The notes beneath the pieces were generated by a model. It ran no database searches. It saw nothing but the letters and a program-made list of their open reading frames with translations, and was not told the DNA's origin. Shown one piece after another: positions 44,537 through 53,189 of a stretch of DNA of 64,000 nucleotides (its first letter is position 1; every line of letters begins with the position of its first letter). The stretch lies in assembly GCF_003991195.1 (NCBI RefSeq), contig NZ_RCWL01000003.1:124001-188000 (forward strand), in the 5' to 3' direction. The stretch comes from Gynurincola endophyticus (lineage in GTDB: Bacteria; Bacteroidota; Bacteroidia; Chitinophagales; Chitinophagaceae). The translations under genes and the position numbers were made by a program.

Positions 44537-44707
44537 ATAATTATTTATATATGAAAATTACTACAAATGTGATACCTCTGTGCAGGGGTGTCAAAAATAA
44601 GTTGAAACAACCGGGTCAGAAAAATAATATATAATTTTCTTATTCCAGTTTCTCTTATCGTCATGAGTGATAATAAATCATTTATAAGTAGTTATTTTTA
44701 CAGATAT

Positions 44708-44730
44708 CAGATTTTACGAATTCAAATCTG
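44708..44730. repeat. Inverted repeat upstream of the 160-aa protein gene
   Basis: CAGATTT and AAATCTG (7-9-7), with the octamer TTTTACGA occurring twice, lie 27-49 nt before the ATG at 44757. It could be an operator; the partner is unknown. Confidence 0.35.
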
Positions 44731-44756
44731 TTTTACGAAAAGAAAAGTTATTTGAG

Positions 44757-45239
44757 ATGAAAGCAGCAAATGTTCAGGTTTTAAAACAGGCTCTGAAAGA
44801 TAAAAAACAATCAGAACTGGTAGAGCTTTGTTTAAGGCTGGCCCGGTTCAAAGCTGAAAATAAAGAATTGCTGAGTTATTTGCTTTTTGACGAATCTGAT
44901 TTGTCCGGTTATCTTCAACATGTAAAAGAAGAAATGGAGATAGGATTTGAAACGCTTAATACACAACAAACTTTTCTGGCAAAAAAAACGATCCGGAAAG
45001 TTTTACGAATAGCTAATAAACATATCCGCTACATTGGTCAGAAAGAAGCCCAGGCAGAAATATTAATTTATTTTCTTCACCTGCTTAAACATTCAGGCTA
45101 CGATGTGCATCGTTCCGCCGTAATGATGAATTTGTATAAAACTCAGCTTAAAAAGATTGACCAGGTTCTGGAAACACTTCACGAAGATTTACAATTCGAA
45201 TACAAAAAATCGAGAGAGGAGGTCTCTCTCGATCGTTAA
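44757..45239 (+). CDS. Helical protein of unknown function
   Basis: A 160-aa cytoplasmic protein, almost entirely helical and rich in Lys, Glu and Leu (LKDKKQSELVELCLRLARFKAENKE is one such helix, then KKTIRKVLRIANKHIRYIG). No membrane segment, signal peptide or catalytic motif is visible. I recognise no family. Its stop codon overlaps the end of the convergent glucosidase gene by 4 nt. Confidence 0.65.
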   Translation: MKAANVQVLKQALKDKKQSELVELCLRLARFKAENKELLSYLLFDESDLSGYLQHVKEEMEIGFETLNTQQTFLAKKTIRKVLRIANKHIRYIGQKEAQAEILIYFLHLLKHSGYDVHRSAVMMNLYKTQLKKIDQVLETLHEDLQFEYKKSREEVSLDR

Positions 45240-47842
45240 TCTTTTGTATATAATTCATGAATTAATTCGGCAATACAAGCTGTCCATCCGGTTTGATGTG
45301 ATGCGCCCAGTCCGTTTCCATCATCGCCATGAAAATATTCATAAAACAGGAGCAGGTCTCTATTTTCAGGTCGCTGATAAAAAGCATTATGAATACCGTA
45401 GCTCGGAATTTCATCCTTTTCGTCACGGCTGAATAATTTCAATAATCTTTGCACGAGTTCTGCTGCAACTTCTTCAAGATTTAACCAGTTTCCTGAACCC
45501 TTAGGGCATTCAACTTTTAAATCATCACCATAAAATTCGCCGTATTTATGAATGGAGTGAATGGTTATGTGATTGATCGGCATCCAAATGGGGCCACGCC
45601 AGTTGCTGTTTCCACCAAAGAGATCTGATGTAGAGTCGCCCGGGTCATATTGAATAGAATAAATTTGTCCGCCTATCTGAACAGTATAGGGATGATCTTT
45701 GTGGTATTTAGACAAAGCCCTGATTCCGTACTTTGATAAAAATTGTGATTCATCCAATAGTCTGTCGAGCAGGTTTAACAATCTGTCTTTCGGAACTAAC
45801 GACAGTAGCAGGTAATTAGAGTTTTCATTTTCCGTATTCGGCCAGAATTTGTTATTCCGCTTACGGTAATTCTCAAACCATTCTACCCGTTTTTTAAAAT
45901 CTTTCAGTTTATCAAACTTTCTCTTTTCAATAGTAGACACGGCAAACAATGAAGTGAGTCCGACTATAGAAAAAATCTGCATTTGTTTAGGTTGTTCATC
46001 CTGAAGGGTAAGCGTATCGTAAAAGAATTTATCGATATCATTCCACATGCCGTGTTCGTTCAACGATTCGGCAATCAGTACAAACTGTTCAAAAAATTTG
46101 GTAGCGCTGTCTTCATAGCTGTTATCATAAAGGGCTATTTCCAATGCGATGTCCATCATGTTGAGGGCATACATACCCATCCAGCTGGTACCGTCGGCCT
46201 GTTCGAGTTTTGCATTTGGTAAATGAAGACTTCTGTTAAATACACCGATATTATCTAATCCGAGGAATCCTCCTTCGAACATATTATTACCACTTGGATC
46301 TTTTCGGTTAAGCCACCACGTGAAATTGATAATCAGTTTATGAAAAGCTCTCTTCAGAAATGGAATATCTCCTTTACCGATCCGTTGTTTTTCGATTCGA
46401 TATACCTGCAGGGCTGCCCATGCCTGTACCGGAGGATTTACATCTGAAAAGTTCCATTCGTACGCTGGTAACTGTCCGTCGGGTTTCATGTACCATTCCC
46501 GCATGATCAGCAGTAGCTGGTGTTTAGCAAAAGTAGGATCTACCATTGCCATCGGCACACACTGGAATGCCAGATCCCAGGCTGCATACCATGGGTATTC
46601 CCATTTATCGGGCATACTGATAATATCTTCATTTTTTAAATGTTTCCATCCGCTGTTACGACCGGTTTGTTTAAGCTCGTAATTAGAGATTTCAATCCAC
46701 TTTTCAACGTCGTAATAATAAAACTGTTTACTCCATAAAAGAGCCTGCAGTGCTTTTTTCTGAATAGACCTAAGATTTTTATCGGTAACATTTTCGGTAA
46801 GTGACTCATAAAAAGAATCACACTCTTTCATTCTGGTTTGAAAAAGAGCATCAATATCAAGATCAAAAGGCTTCTCAACTGCTTTATTTGTTAGCCGGAA
46901 AAACCAGATTTTCTTATTGTTCGCCGGTATAGAAGTTTGGTATACCGGTGCGAATTTAGTTCCTGATTTTTTCGACATCAATGCTTCATTGTACAAGCCC
47001 CCGATAATAGCATTATTGAAAGCATCTTTCGTGAAAATATCCTGTCCTTTTCCAGAAACCAACTTCCAGTTCGTTTCGTTTTCAGTCATCAGTGACGCAG
47101 CAGGCTGCGGAAAATAAAAATGATAATTTCCCAGTTTGTCGTGTACTGTTTTTACATACTGGTCATCGATTCGTTGAATAGACGGTTTTTTCAGATTCGG
47201 TTCCGTTTGCCAGCGATTAAAAAACCAAAGGGTAGGGATGAGTGTAAAGGGAGCTTCGGTGGCTGACCGGTTAGTAACTACTACTCTGATAAAAATATCC
47301 TTTGAGTTTTCTTTCGCATAAGTTACTTCTACATCGAAGTATTCATTATTCTGAAAAGCTTCGGTATCCAATATTTCAAACTCTGTATCGAGTTTTCCTC
47401 TTTTGTGATTCTGGTCTTTAATCTCTTTATAAGGAAACTCTTTTTGCGGGTATTTATACAAATAGCGCATGTAATAATGCGAAGGAACATTATCCAGATG
47501 ATAGTATAGTTCTTTCACATCTTCACCATGATTTCCTTCATAATTGTTTAAACCGAAAAGGCGTTCTTTCAGAATTGGGTCGTGGTGATTCCACATACTA
47601 ATTCCGAAACAAAGGTTCTGCGACATATCAGAGATTCCTGCGATGGCATCTTCACCCCATTTATAAGCACGGTAATGCGCTTCTTCAAAAGGCAGGTAGC
47701 CCCAGGCGTCAGCATTGATACTTTCATCTTCTCGTACGGTTCCCCACTGACGTTCGCTAATGTAAGGGCCCCAAAGTTCTAAAGGAATTTTTTTAGCAGC
47801 ATTTAAGATCAAACGCTGTTGTTCAGTATTTTGATTCATCAT
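45236..47842 (-). CDS. GH63-like glucosidase (MGH1-type mannosylglycerate hydrolase family)
   Basis: An 868-aa cytoplasmic (alpha/alpha)6-barrel glycosidase. Diagnostic segments include GISMWNHHDP near the N-terminus, YPWYAAWDLAFQCVPMA, GTSWMGMYALNM and GNSNWRGPIWMPINH. These fit the GH63 and mannosylglycerate-hydrolase-like group common in bacteria, which remove glucosyl residues from small glucosides. No sugar transporter or other glycosidase lies beside it. Two adjacent ATG codons occur at the start (MMNQN). The substrate is not fixed by sequence. Confidence 0.87.
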   Translation of the reverse strand: MMNQNTEQQRLILNAAKKIPLELWGPYISERQWGTVREDESINADAWGYLPFEEAHYRAYKWGEDAIAGISDMSQNLCFGISMWNHHDPILKERLFGLNNYEGNHGEDVKELYYHLDNVPSHYYMRYLYKYPQKEFPYKEIKDQNHKRGKLDTEFEILDTEAFQNNEYFDVEVTYAKENSKDIFIRVVVTNRSATEAPFTLIPTLWFFNRWQTEPNLKKPSIQRIDDQYVKTVHDKLGNYHFYFPQPAASLMTENETNWKLVSGKGQDIFTKDAFNNAIIGGLYNEALMSKKSGTKFAPVYQTSIPANNKKIWFFRLTNKAVEKPFDLDIDALFQTRMKECDSFYESLTENVTDKNLRSIQKKALQALLWSKQFYYYDVEKWIEISNYELKQTGRNSGWKHLKNEDIISMPDKWEYPWYAAWDLAFQCVPMAMVDPTFAKHQLLLIMREWYMKPDGQLPAYEWNFSDVNPPVQAWAALQVYRIEKQRIGKGDIPFLKRAFHKLIINFTWWLNRKDPSGNNMFEGGFLGLDNIGVFNRSLHLPNAKLEQADGTSWMGMYALNMMDIALEIALYDNSYEDSATKFFEQFVLIAESLNEHGMWNDIDKFFYDTLTLQDEQPKQMQIFSIVGLTSLFAVSTIEKRKFDKLKDFKKRVEWFENYRKRNNKFWPNTENENSNYLLLSLVPKDRLLNLLDRLLDESQFLSKYGIRALSKYHKDHPYTVQIGGQIYSIQYDPGDSTSDLFGGNSNWRGPIWMPINHITIHSIHKYGEFYGDDLKVECPKGSGNWLNLEEVAAELVQRLLKLFSRDEKDEIPSYGIHNAFYQRPENRDLLLFYEYFHGDDGNGLGASHQTGWTACIAELIHELYTKD

Positions 47843-47879
47843 TTCTATTAAAGTTTTCGCTAAATCGATTTAGCCGTAT

Positions 47880-49139
47880 TTACCACATCCATCCCAATAA
47901 TAAGCAAGCGATTACGATAAAAGGAGACGATATTTTGGTATAAGATAATATAAACCAAGTGCCGACGATAACTGCAATATTGGCGATACTGATTGTTTGC
48001 ATATTAATCAAACTGATATCACGCATCATATACAAAGTAGAAGAAATCATTATTCCAACTACTACGGCATTAATACCTTCTATAGATCTAAAAACGATTA
48101 CATACCGTTGCAAGTTGTGCCAGATCGGATAGAAAAATAATACCAGCAATGCACTGGGAAGAAAGATGGCAATTCCTCCTAATGTTATACCCAGACATTG
48201 CCACCAGAAACCTTTGTCTTTCATTGCAAGTCCACCCATATAAGAGGCAATTGAAAATACTGGTCCGGGTACGGCACGCACTATACCTGCTCCGGTATAA
48301 AATTCATCGCGATAGATTTCAATTACACCTTCTTTTTTATCCTGGTTTTTGAGAATAACTCTTTCGTTTTTTGGTCTTTCAACCCATTGCTCGAACATCA
48401 TGGGAATAAGTACCTGACCGCCACCAAATACGAGGCTTCCGAAACGGTAAGTATTTTCAAATAGGTTTAAGGGGCGGCGATGGGGAAGGTCATACTTTCT
48501 TGCCAGTTCTGAGCCCACCCCGGCAACAAAAAAGATACTCGCAAAGAGCCAGATATTCGCCCATTTAATTTTCTTAGGACGGTCATATTTTTCAGGAATT
48601 CTTTTATCACTAAGGTTAGTAACAAAGCCACCGGCTATAATAAGTATAGGAAAAACCCAGGGTGTTTTAAATAGAAGAACTGTTGCAATACAGCTAACAA
48701 TCATTATAACCCAGGTAATAGTATTTTTAATGGCTAAGTGAAAAGATTTCTGCGCAGCAAAAGCGAGAAAACCTACTGCCATCGGCTGAATAAAGCGAAA
48801 GATTTGTTCACTAACTGCCGGGTTAATAATATTAATAAAAAAAGAGAATGCACCCATGATGATGCAGGCAGGGGAGATCCAGATTAATAGAGAAAGAATA
48901 GCGAGAGGAATTCCTCCTCTTTTATATCCGATCAGAGTAAGTACCTGGGTAGAGCTGGCGCCGGGCAATAACTGGCAAAATGAATTGTAATCGAGTACTT
49001 CTTTTTCAGTCACATCTTTTCTTTCTTTCACAAAGGTTTTCATCACCATCCCGAAATGACCTTGTGGTCCTCCAAAAGCGGTGATGCTATGCAGGAAAAC
49101 GGCTCTAAGGAATGGAATATGTCTGATTAAGGCCTTCAA
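47880..49139 (-). CDS. chrA: Chromate transporter family protein (CHR, two-domain)
   Basis: A 419-aa membrane protein with about ten helices and two homologous CHR domains. The family motifs are [11 protein letters not shown] (N-domain) and [16 protein letters not shown] (C-domain). Family members export chromate by proton antiport, although many chromosomal ones are uncharacterised. The start is a TTG at 49139; a stop codon lies directly before it in frame, and the next ATG would remove the first motif. The nadD stop is 7 nt upstream, so both are in one operon. Confidence 0.88.
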   Translation of the reverse strand: MKALIRHIPFLRAVFLHSITAFGGPQGHFGMVMKTFVKERKDVTEKEVLDYNSFCQLLPGASSTQVLTLIGYKRGGIPLAILSLLIWISPACIIMGAFSFFINIINPAVSEQIFRFIQPMAVGFLAFAAQKSFHLAIKNTITWVIMIVSCIATVLLFKTPWVFPILIIAGGFVTNLSDKRIPEKYDRPKKIKWANIWLFASIFFVAGVGSELARKYDLPHRRPLNLFENTYRFGSLVFGGGQVLIPMMFEQWVERPKNERVILKNQDKKEGVIEIYRDEFYTGAGIVRAVPGPVFSIASYMGGLAMKDKGFWWQCLGITLGGIAIFLPSALLVLFFYPIWHNLQRYVIVFRSIEGINAVVVGIMISSTLYMMRDISLINMQTISIANIAVIVGTWFILSYTKISSPFIVIACLLLGWMW

Positions 49140-49146
49140 CTAAAGC

Positions 49147-49719
49147 TTACTTTTTATAATAACGATTCGTTTCTATTTCTTTCCAAACTGCATCGGGTAC
49201 CAGAAATTGTATTGAATGATTTTTCTGAATAGCTTCCCGAATAAAGGTAGCACTGATATCCAGATGGGGTGCATGAACGATCTGATGATTTGCTTTATAT
49301 AAATGTTCAACCGGAAAATTAGGGCGGATATAAATATAGACCTGATAATTATTAATAATGTATTCGCTGTTTTTCCATCGTGGTAAATTCTGATAACTAT
49401 CACTCCCCATTACAATGGTAAACTCATGATGAGGATATTTATCGATCAGATAAGCCAGGGTATCGGCCGTATAAGAAGGTTTAGGTAATCTGAACTCTAT
49501 GTCGCAGGCTTGCATTTGAGGAACAGATTCTATTGCAATTTGTACTAAATGTAAGCGGTGATATTCGTTCAATAAAGTAGAGGAGGGTTTGAAAGGATTC
49601 TGCGGACTTACTACAAACCATACCTGATCCAGGTCAGTATTCTGTAGCAGATGATTAGCTATTATTAAATGTCCGTTATGAACCGGATTAAAAGAACCGA
49701 AATACAAACCCACCTTCAT
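49147..49719 (-). CDS. nadD: Nicotinate-nucleotide adenylyltransferase
   Basis: A 190-aa nucleotidyltransferase that adenylates nicotinate mononucleotide in NAD synthesis. The (H/T)xGH motif lies in GSFNPVHNGH (8-17), with MGSDSYQNLPRWK and the C-terminal ISATFIREAI (a SxTxxR variant) also present. It is 7 nt downstream of feoA and 7 nt upstream of chrA, so the three form a minus-strand operon. Confidence 0.95.
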   Translation of the reverse strand: MKVGLYFGSFNPVHNGHLIIANHLLQNTDLDQVWFVVSPQNPFKPSSTLLNEYHRLHLVQIAIESVPQMQACDIEFRLPKPSYTADTLAYLIDKYPHHEFTIVMGSDSYQNLPRWKNSEYIINNYQVYIYIRPNFPVEHLYKANHQIVHAPHLDISATFIREAIQKNHSIQFLVPDAVWKEIETNRYYKK

Positions 49720-49726
49720 GTGCCTA

Positions 49727-49951
49727 TCAAATTAATTCAACAAAAATATGTTCAGCTTCATTCAAACGTAAACTCAGATTATATCCTGCTACCATCACTG
49801 ATATCGGATCACCCAGAGGAGCTACTTGTTCTACTTTAATCATTTCGCCCGGAACACAGCCCATTTCCATTAATTTCAACACCAGATCATTACTTTCAAA
49901 AGAGTGTATCACACCTTGTTCTCCCACTGACAACTCCGACAATCTTTTCAT
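49727..49951 (-). CDS. feoA: FeoA-domain protein
   Basis: A 74-aa SH3-like protein (MKRLSELSVGEQGVI, MEMGCVPGEMIKV, GDPISVMVAGYNLSLR). FeoA proteins help the ferrous iron transporter FeoB, but no feoB is present here, so the protein may act with a distant FeoB or in another role. The frame also opens at an ATG at 50002, which would add an N-terminal extension of 17 residues with no family match; the ATG at 49951 gives the normal length. It is the first gene of the feoA-nadD-chrA unit. Confidence 0.85.
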   Translation of the reverse strand: MKRLSELSVGEQGVIHSFESNDLVLKLMEMGCVPGEMIKVEQVAPLGDPISVMVAGYNLSLRLNEAEHIFVELI

Positions 49952-50044
49952 ATTTATTATTTTTTGCTTCTCAAAACTACTATTCAAATCCCGAATTACC
50001 ATGCTAAAATTTAAATATTACCTTTACAAAACAATTCAATTACA

Positions 50045-50470
50045 ATGAGTAAAATAAGTTTTCATAGTTTAAAAGCCACTCCTTTAAAAAATAAAACAGC
50101 CCTTAAAAACTTCCTTCAACAGTTGTTTGAACAAGAAAACAAATCTTTACACCAGCTCACTTATATATTCTGTGACGACGATTATCTTTTAGAAATCAAT
50201 AAAAACCACCTTCAACACGATTATTATACTGATATTATTACTTTCGATTTGAGTGAAAACGATGAGGACGGAACCATCGGAGAACTTTATTTATCTATTG
50301 ACCGAATCAGGGATAATGCTAAACAAATGAATCAACCCCTCGAAAGAGAATTACATAGAGTAATATTTCATGGAGCACTCCATCTTTGTGGCTATAAAGA
50401 CAAGACGGATAAAGAAGAGAAGCTGATGCGTGAAATGGAAGACAAATACTTAAATCAATACTTAAAATAA
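50045..50470 (+). CDS. ybeY: Endoribonuclease YbeY (16S rRNA maturation)
   Basis: A 141-aa YbeY. The metal site reads HGALHLCGYKDK, with H109 and H113 in place; the position of the usual third His (GYDH in Proteobacteria) is Asp119 here, as I recall from other Bacteroidota homologues. Other motifs (YYTDIITFD, GELYLSIDRI) are standard. It is divergent from feoA. The first parS palindrome begins 2 bp after its stop codon. Confidence 0.93.
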   Translation: MSKISFHSLKATPLKNKTALKNFLQQLFEQENKSLHQLTYIFCDDDYLLEINKNHLQHDYYTDIITFDLSENDEDGTIGELYLSIDRIRDNAKQMNQPLERELHRVIFHGALHLCGYKDKTDKEEKLMREMEDKYLNQYLK

Positions 50471-50471
50471 G

Positions 50472-50489
50472 AGGTTCCACGTGGAACCT
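50472..50489. promoter_or_regulatory. parS-like palindrome 1 (GGTTCCACGTGGAACC)
   Basis: A perfect 18-bp palindrome (AGGTTCCACGTGGAACCT) containing the parS core TTCCACGTGGAA. It starts 2 bp after the ybeY stop and is followed by a T-rich stretch, so it may also act as a terminator hairpin. Confidence 0.75.
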
Positions 50490-50512
50490 TTCTTTTTCTT
50501 ACACTATCAACT

Positions 50513-50530
50513 ATGTTCCACGTGAAACAT
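50513..50530. promoter_or_regulatory. parS site 2, exact canonical match (TGTTCCACGTGAAACA)
   Basis: TGTTCCACGTGAAACA at 50514-50529 is identical to the well-known bacterial parS sequence bound by ParB/Spo0J. It is the best of the three sites. Confidence 0.92.
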
Positions 50531-50551
50531 ATCAACTTCTCGGCTAAGTTA

Positions 50552-50567
50552 AGTTCCACGTGGAACC
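50552..50567. promoter_or_regulatory. parS-like palindrome 3 (AGTTCCACGTGGAACC)
   Basis: Contains the 14-bp palindrome GTTCCACGTGGAAC. The centre is 38 bp from site 2, whose centre is 41 bp from site 1, giving a regular array of three in 96 bp. Confidence 0.78.
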
Positions 50568-50627
50568 TCTTATTTTTTTAACAAATAGACTATAAGGTAA
50601 AAAATTACTAGATATTCTATTCCATAT

Positions 50628-50635
50628 TATCTTTG
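50628..50635 (+). promoter_or_regulatory. -7 box for mnmG, 4 nt before the ATG
   Basis: TATCTTTG is a perfect TANNTTTG match and ends 4 nt before the mnmG ATG at 50640. No -33 TTG is found at the normal distance. The transcript would be nearly leaderless. Confidence 0.5.
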
Positions 50636-50639
50636 CAGC

Positions 50640-52499
50640 ATGTTTTTAAATTATGATATTATAGTAGTAGGGGCCGGCCATGCTGGATGTGAAGCAGCAG
50701 CAGCAGCAGCAAACATGGGATCTACAGTTTTATTGATCACCATGAATATGCAAACCCTTGCACAGATGAGCTGTAACCCGGCAATGGGAGGAATTGCTAA
50801 AGGACAAATTGTGAGAGAAATAGATGCCCTGGGCGGATATTCTGGTATCGTTACCGATAAAAGCATGATCCAATTCAGAATGCTGAATAGGAGTAAAGGC
50901 CCTGCCATGTGGAGCCCAAGAGCACAAAGTGACAGAATGTTGTTTGCAGCTACCTGGAGAGAAATGCTGGAAGCAACACCTAATGTAGACTTCTATCAGG
51001 ATATGGTGAAAGAAATGATCATTAAAGATGGAAAAGCTTGTGGTGTTGTTACCGGGCTAGGACATGAAATCAGATCAAAATCAGTGATCGTAACCTCCGG
51101 TACTTTCTTAAATGGTGTAATTCATATAGGAGAAAAGAGATTGGGAGGAGGAAGAATTTCAGAAAAAGCTGCTACAGGAATCACCGAACAATTAGTAACC
51201 TTAGGTTTTGAAGCCGATCGCTTAAAAACTGGTACCCCTCCGAGAGTAGATGGAAGATCACTCGATTACTCAAAAATGGAGGAACAACCGGGTGATGAAG
51301 AAATTATAGGCTTCTCTTATATGCCGGTACAAAAACCTACCAAACAGAGAAGTTGCTGGATTACTTACACCTCATCCGAAGTACACGAAATTTTAAAAAC
51401 AGGTTTCGATAGAAGTCCAATGTATACCGGAAGAATTGAAGGAGTAGGCCCAAGATATTGTCCTTCCATAGAAGATAAAATCAATCGCTTTGCAGAAAGA
51501 GATCGCCATCAGCTATTTGTAGAACCAGAAGGTTGGAATACACATGAAATTTATGTAAACGGATTTTCAACCTCTCTTCCTGAAGAAGTTCAGTATAAAG
51601 CACTGCGTCAGGTGAAAGGTTTTGAAAATGTAAAGTTCTTCCGCCCCGGATATGCAATCGAATATGATTACTTTCCACCTACACAATTAAAGCATAACCT
51701 CGAAACTAAACTGATAGAAAACTTATTTTTTGCAGGACAAATTAATGGAACCACCGGTTATGAAGAAGCAGGTTGCCAGGGAATCATGGCCGGAATAAAT
51801 GCTCACCTGAAAGTTAATAATAAGGAACCTTTTATTCTTAAAAGAAGTGAGGCTTATATTGGTGTGCTAATCGATGATCTGATTAGCAAAGGAACCGACG
51901 AACCTTATAGAATGTTTACTTCAAGAGCAGAATATAGAACACTACTCAGACAAGATAATGCTGATTTACGTTTAACAGAACTAAGCTTCGAAATGGGATT
52001 AGCTACTGAAGAAAGAAGAGATCTGATGCTTCGTAAAGTAGAACAAACAGAAAAAATAAAATCAACTATTAAAGAAACCAGTATTTCACCGGAAGAGGCA
52101 GCTGCTTTACTCGAAAAATATTCAACCAGTCCTCTACCACAAAAACAAAAAGCTCAGCAAATTCTTTTACGCCCGAACGTTCACTTGAAAAATATGATTA
52201 AAGAATTGCCTTCATTAAGTGACTTAAAAACATTCGATGCAGAAGCAATTGAACAGGCAGAAATACAAATCAAGTATGACGTCTATATCGAAAAGGAAAA
52301 AGAACTGGTAGATAAAATGAATCAACTGGAAGACAAACTTATTCCAGACAATTTCAATTTTGATAAAGTAGGCAGCTTATCCGCAGAGGCTTTACAAAAA
52401 TTCAAGAGAATAAGACCAAGAACGCTCGGACAAGCAGCCAGAATAAGCGGCGTAAATCCCAGCGATATTCAAATACTAATGATACATATGGGAAGATAA
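50640..52499 (+). CDS. mnmG: tRNA uridine-5-carboxymethylaminomethyl modification enzyme MnmG (GidA)
   Basis: A 619-aa FAD-dependent enzyme which with MnmE installs the cmnm5 group on U34 of certain tRNAs. FAD-binding motif GAGHAG at residues 11-16, then CNPAMGGIAKG, TGTFLNG, GGRISEKAA, LKTGTPPR and the C-terminal helical domain. It is often near the chromosome origin and parAB in bacteria, which fits the parS array just upstream. Near its start a (GCA)6 run (50694-50711) codes for six alanines. Confidence 0.96.
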   Translation: MFLNYDIIVVGAGHAGCEAAAAAANMGSTVLLITMNMQTLAQMSCNPAMGGIAKGQIVREIDALGGYSGIVTDKSMIQFRMLNRSKGPAMWSPRAQSDRMLFAATWREMLEATPNVDFYQDMVKEMIIKDGKACGVVTGLGHEIRSKSVIVTSGTFLNGVIHIGEKRLGGGRISEKAATGITEQLVTLGFEADRLKTGTPPRVDGRSLDYSKMEEQPGDEEIIGFSYMPVQKPTKQRSCWITYTSSEVHEILKTGFDRSPMYTGRIEGVGPRYCPSIEDKINRFAERDRHQLFVEPEGWNTHEIYVNGFSTSLPEEVQYKALRQVKGFENVKFFRPGYAIEYDYFPPTQLKHNLETKLIENLFFAGQINGTTGYEEAGCQGIMAGINAHLKVNNKEPFILKRSEAYIGVLIDDLISKGTDEPYRMFTSRAEYRTLLRQDNADLRLTELSFEMGLATEERRDLMLRKVEQTEKIKSTIKETSISPEEAAALLEKYSTSPLPQKQKAQQILLRPNVHLKNMIKELPSLSDLKTFDAEAIEQAEIQIKYDVYIEKEKELVDKMNQLEDKLIPDNFNFDKVGSLSAEALQKFKRIRPRTLGQAARISGVNPSDIQILMIHMGR

Positions 52500-52513
52500 T
52501 TATCTTCCCTTTT

Positions 52514-52990
52514 TTATAAAGCAGGAATTAATTCAACAATTTGTTCGAGAAACTCTTTATCCGTTTCATCAAACTGATTGTATTCATCCGCATCTACATC
52601 CAATACACCAATCACTTTACCGTTTCTTATAACGGGAACAACAATTTCTGACTTAGACAAACTACTACAGGCAATATGCCCGGGGAATGCTTCCACATCC
52701 GGAACAATGATAGTTTCGGCTTTTTCCCAGGCTGTACCACAAACACCTTTTCCCATACGGATACGCGTACAGGCAATCGGACCCTGAAATGGTCCTAGAA
52801 CCAACTGATCTTCTTTCACCAGGTAAAAACCAATCCAGAACCATCCGAATTGCTGCCATAAAGCAGCAACAGTATTTGCCAGATTTGCAATGGCATCAGT
52901 TTCACCTTCCAACAAACCTTTTATCTGCGGAATTAAAGCCTCATATTGCGCTGATTTACTGCCACTTGCTATGTATAAGTTCTCTGCCAT
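52514..52990 (-). CDS. Free methionine-(R)-sulfoxide reductase (GAF domain)
   Basis: A 158-aa GAF-domain enzyme that reduces free Met-(R)-sulfoxide. The three redox cysteines are in place: C74 (IACTRIRMG), C84 (GVCGTAW) and C108 (HIACSS). Length and motif FWIGFYLV match the fRMsr family. It ends 14 bp from the convergent mnmG. A TACTTTTG box on the minus strand ends 4 nt before its ATG. Confidence 0.92.
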   Translation of the reverse strand: MAENLYIASGSKSAQYEALIPQIKGLLEGETDAIANLANTVAALWQQFGWFWIGFYLVKEDQLVLGPFQGPIACTRIRMGKGVCGTAWEKAETIIVPDVEAFPGHIACSSLSKSEIVVPVIRNGKVIGVLDVDADEYNQFDETDKEFLEQIVELIPAL

Positions 52991-52994
52991 GACA

Positions 52995-53002
52995 CAAAAG
53001 TA
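52995..53002 (-). promoter_or_regulatory. -7 box for the methionine sulfoxide reductase gene, 4 nt before the ATG
   Basis: TACTTTTG on the minus strand matches TANNTTTG and ends 4 nt upstream of the ATG at 52990. No -33 TTG is found at the usual spacing. Confidence 0.45.
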
Positions 53003-53144
53003 GAAAGATAAAAGTGAATAAAAATGAACAAACTATTACGCAGTTACTAACAAACAGAAAATTATGTGAGAATGTGAAAAAAACACTCTAAATATTGTAT
53101 GTCAATAATTTAAAAACAACAAATAATTAATATATTATAAATTA

Positions 53145-53180
53145 ACATGGGTTATTAACAATAATGTGAATAACCCATGT
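53145..53180. terminator. 12-bp inverted repeat after nadA, with a DnaA-box-like loop edge
   Basis: ACATGGGTTATT and AATAACCCATGT flank a 12-nt loop, 10 bp beyond the nadA stop. It can serve as the nadA terminator, though the U-tract is poor. The right part contains TGTGAATAA (53165-53173), a minus-strand match to the DnaA-box consensus TTWTNCACA. Confidence 0.55.
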
Positions 53181-53189
53181 CAATAATCT

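Noticed and set aside
50472-50567. parS palindromes as ordinary terminators only
   Set aside because: Perfect palindromes with no loop, three copies around CACGTG, and one exact canonical parS make a ParB-site reading far better, although the first may also help end ybeY transcription.
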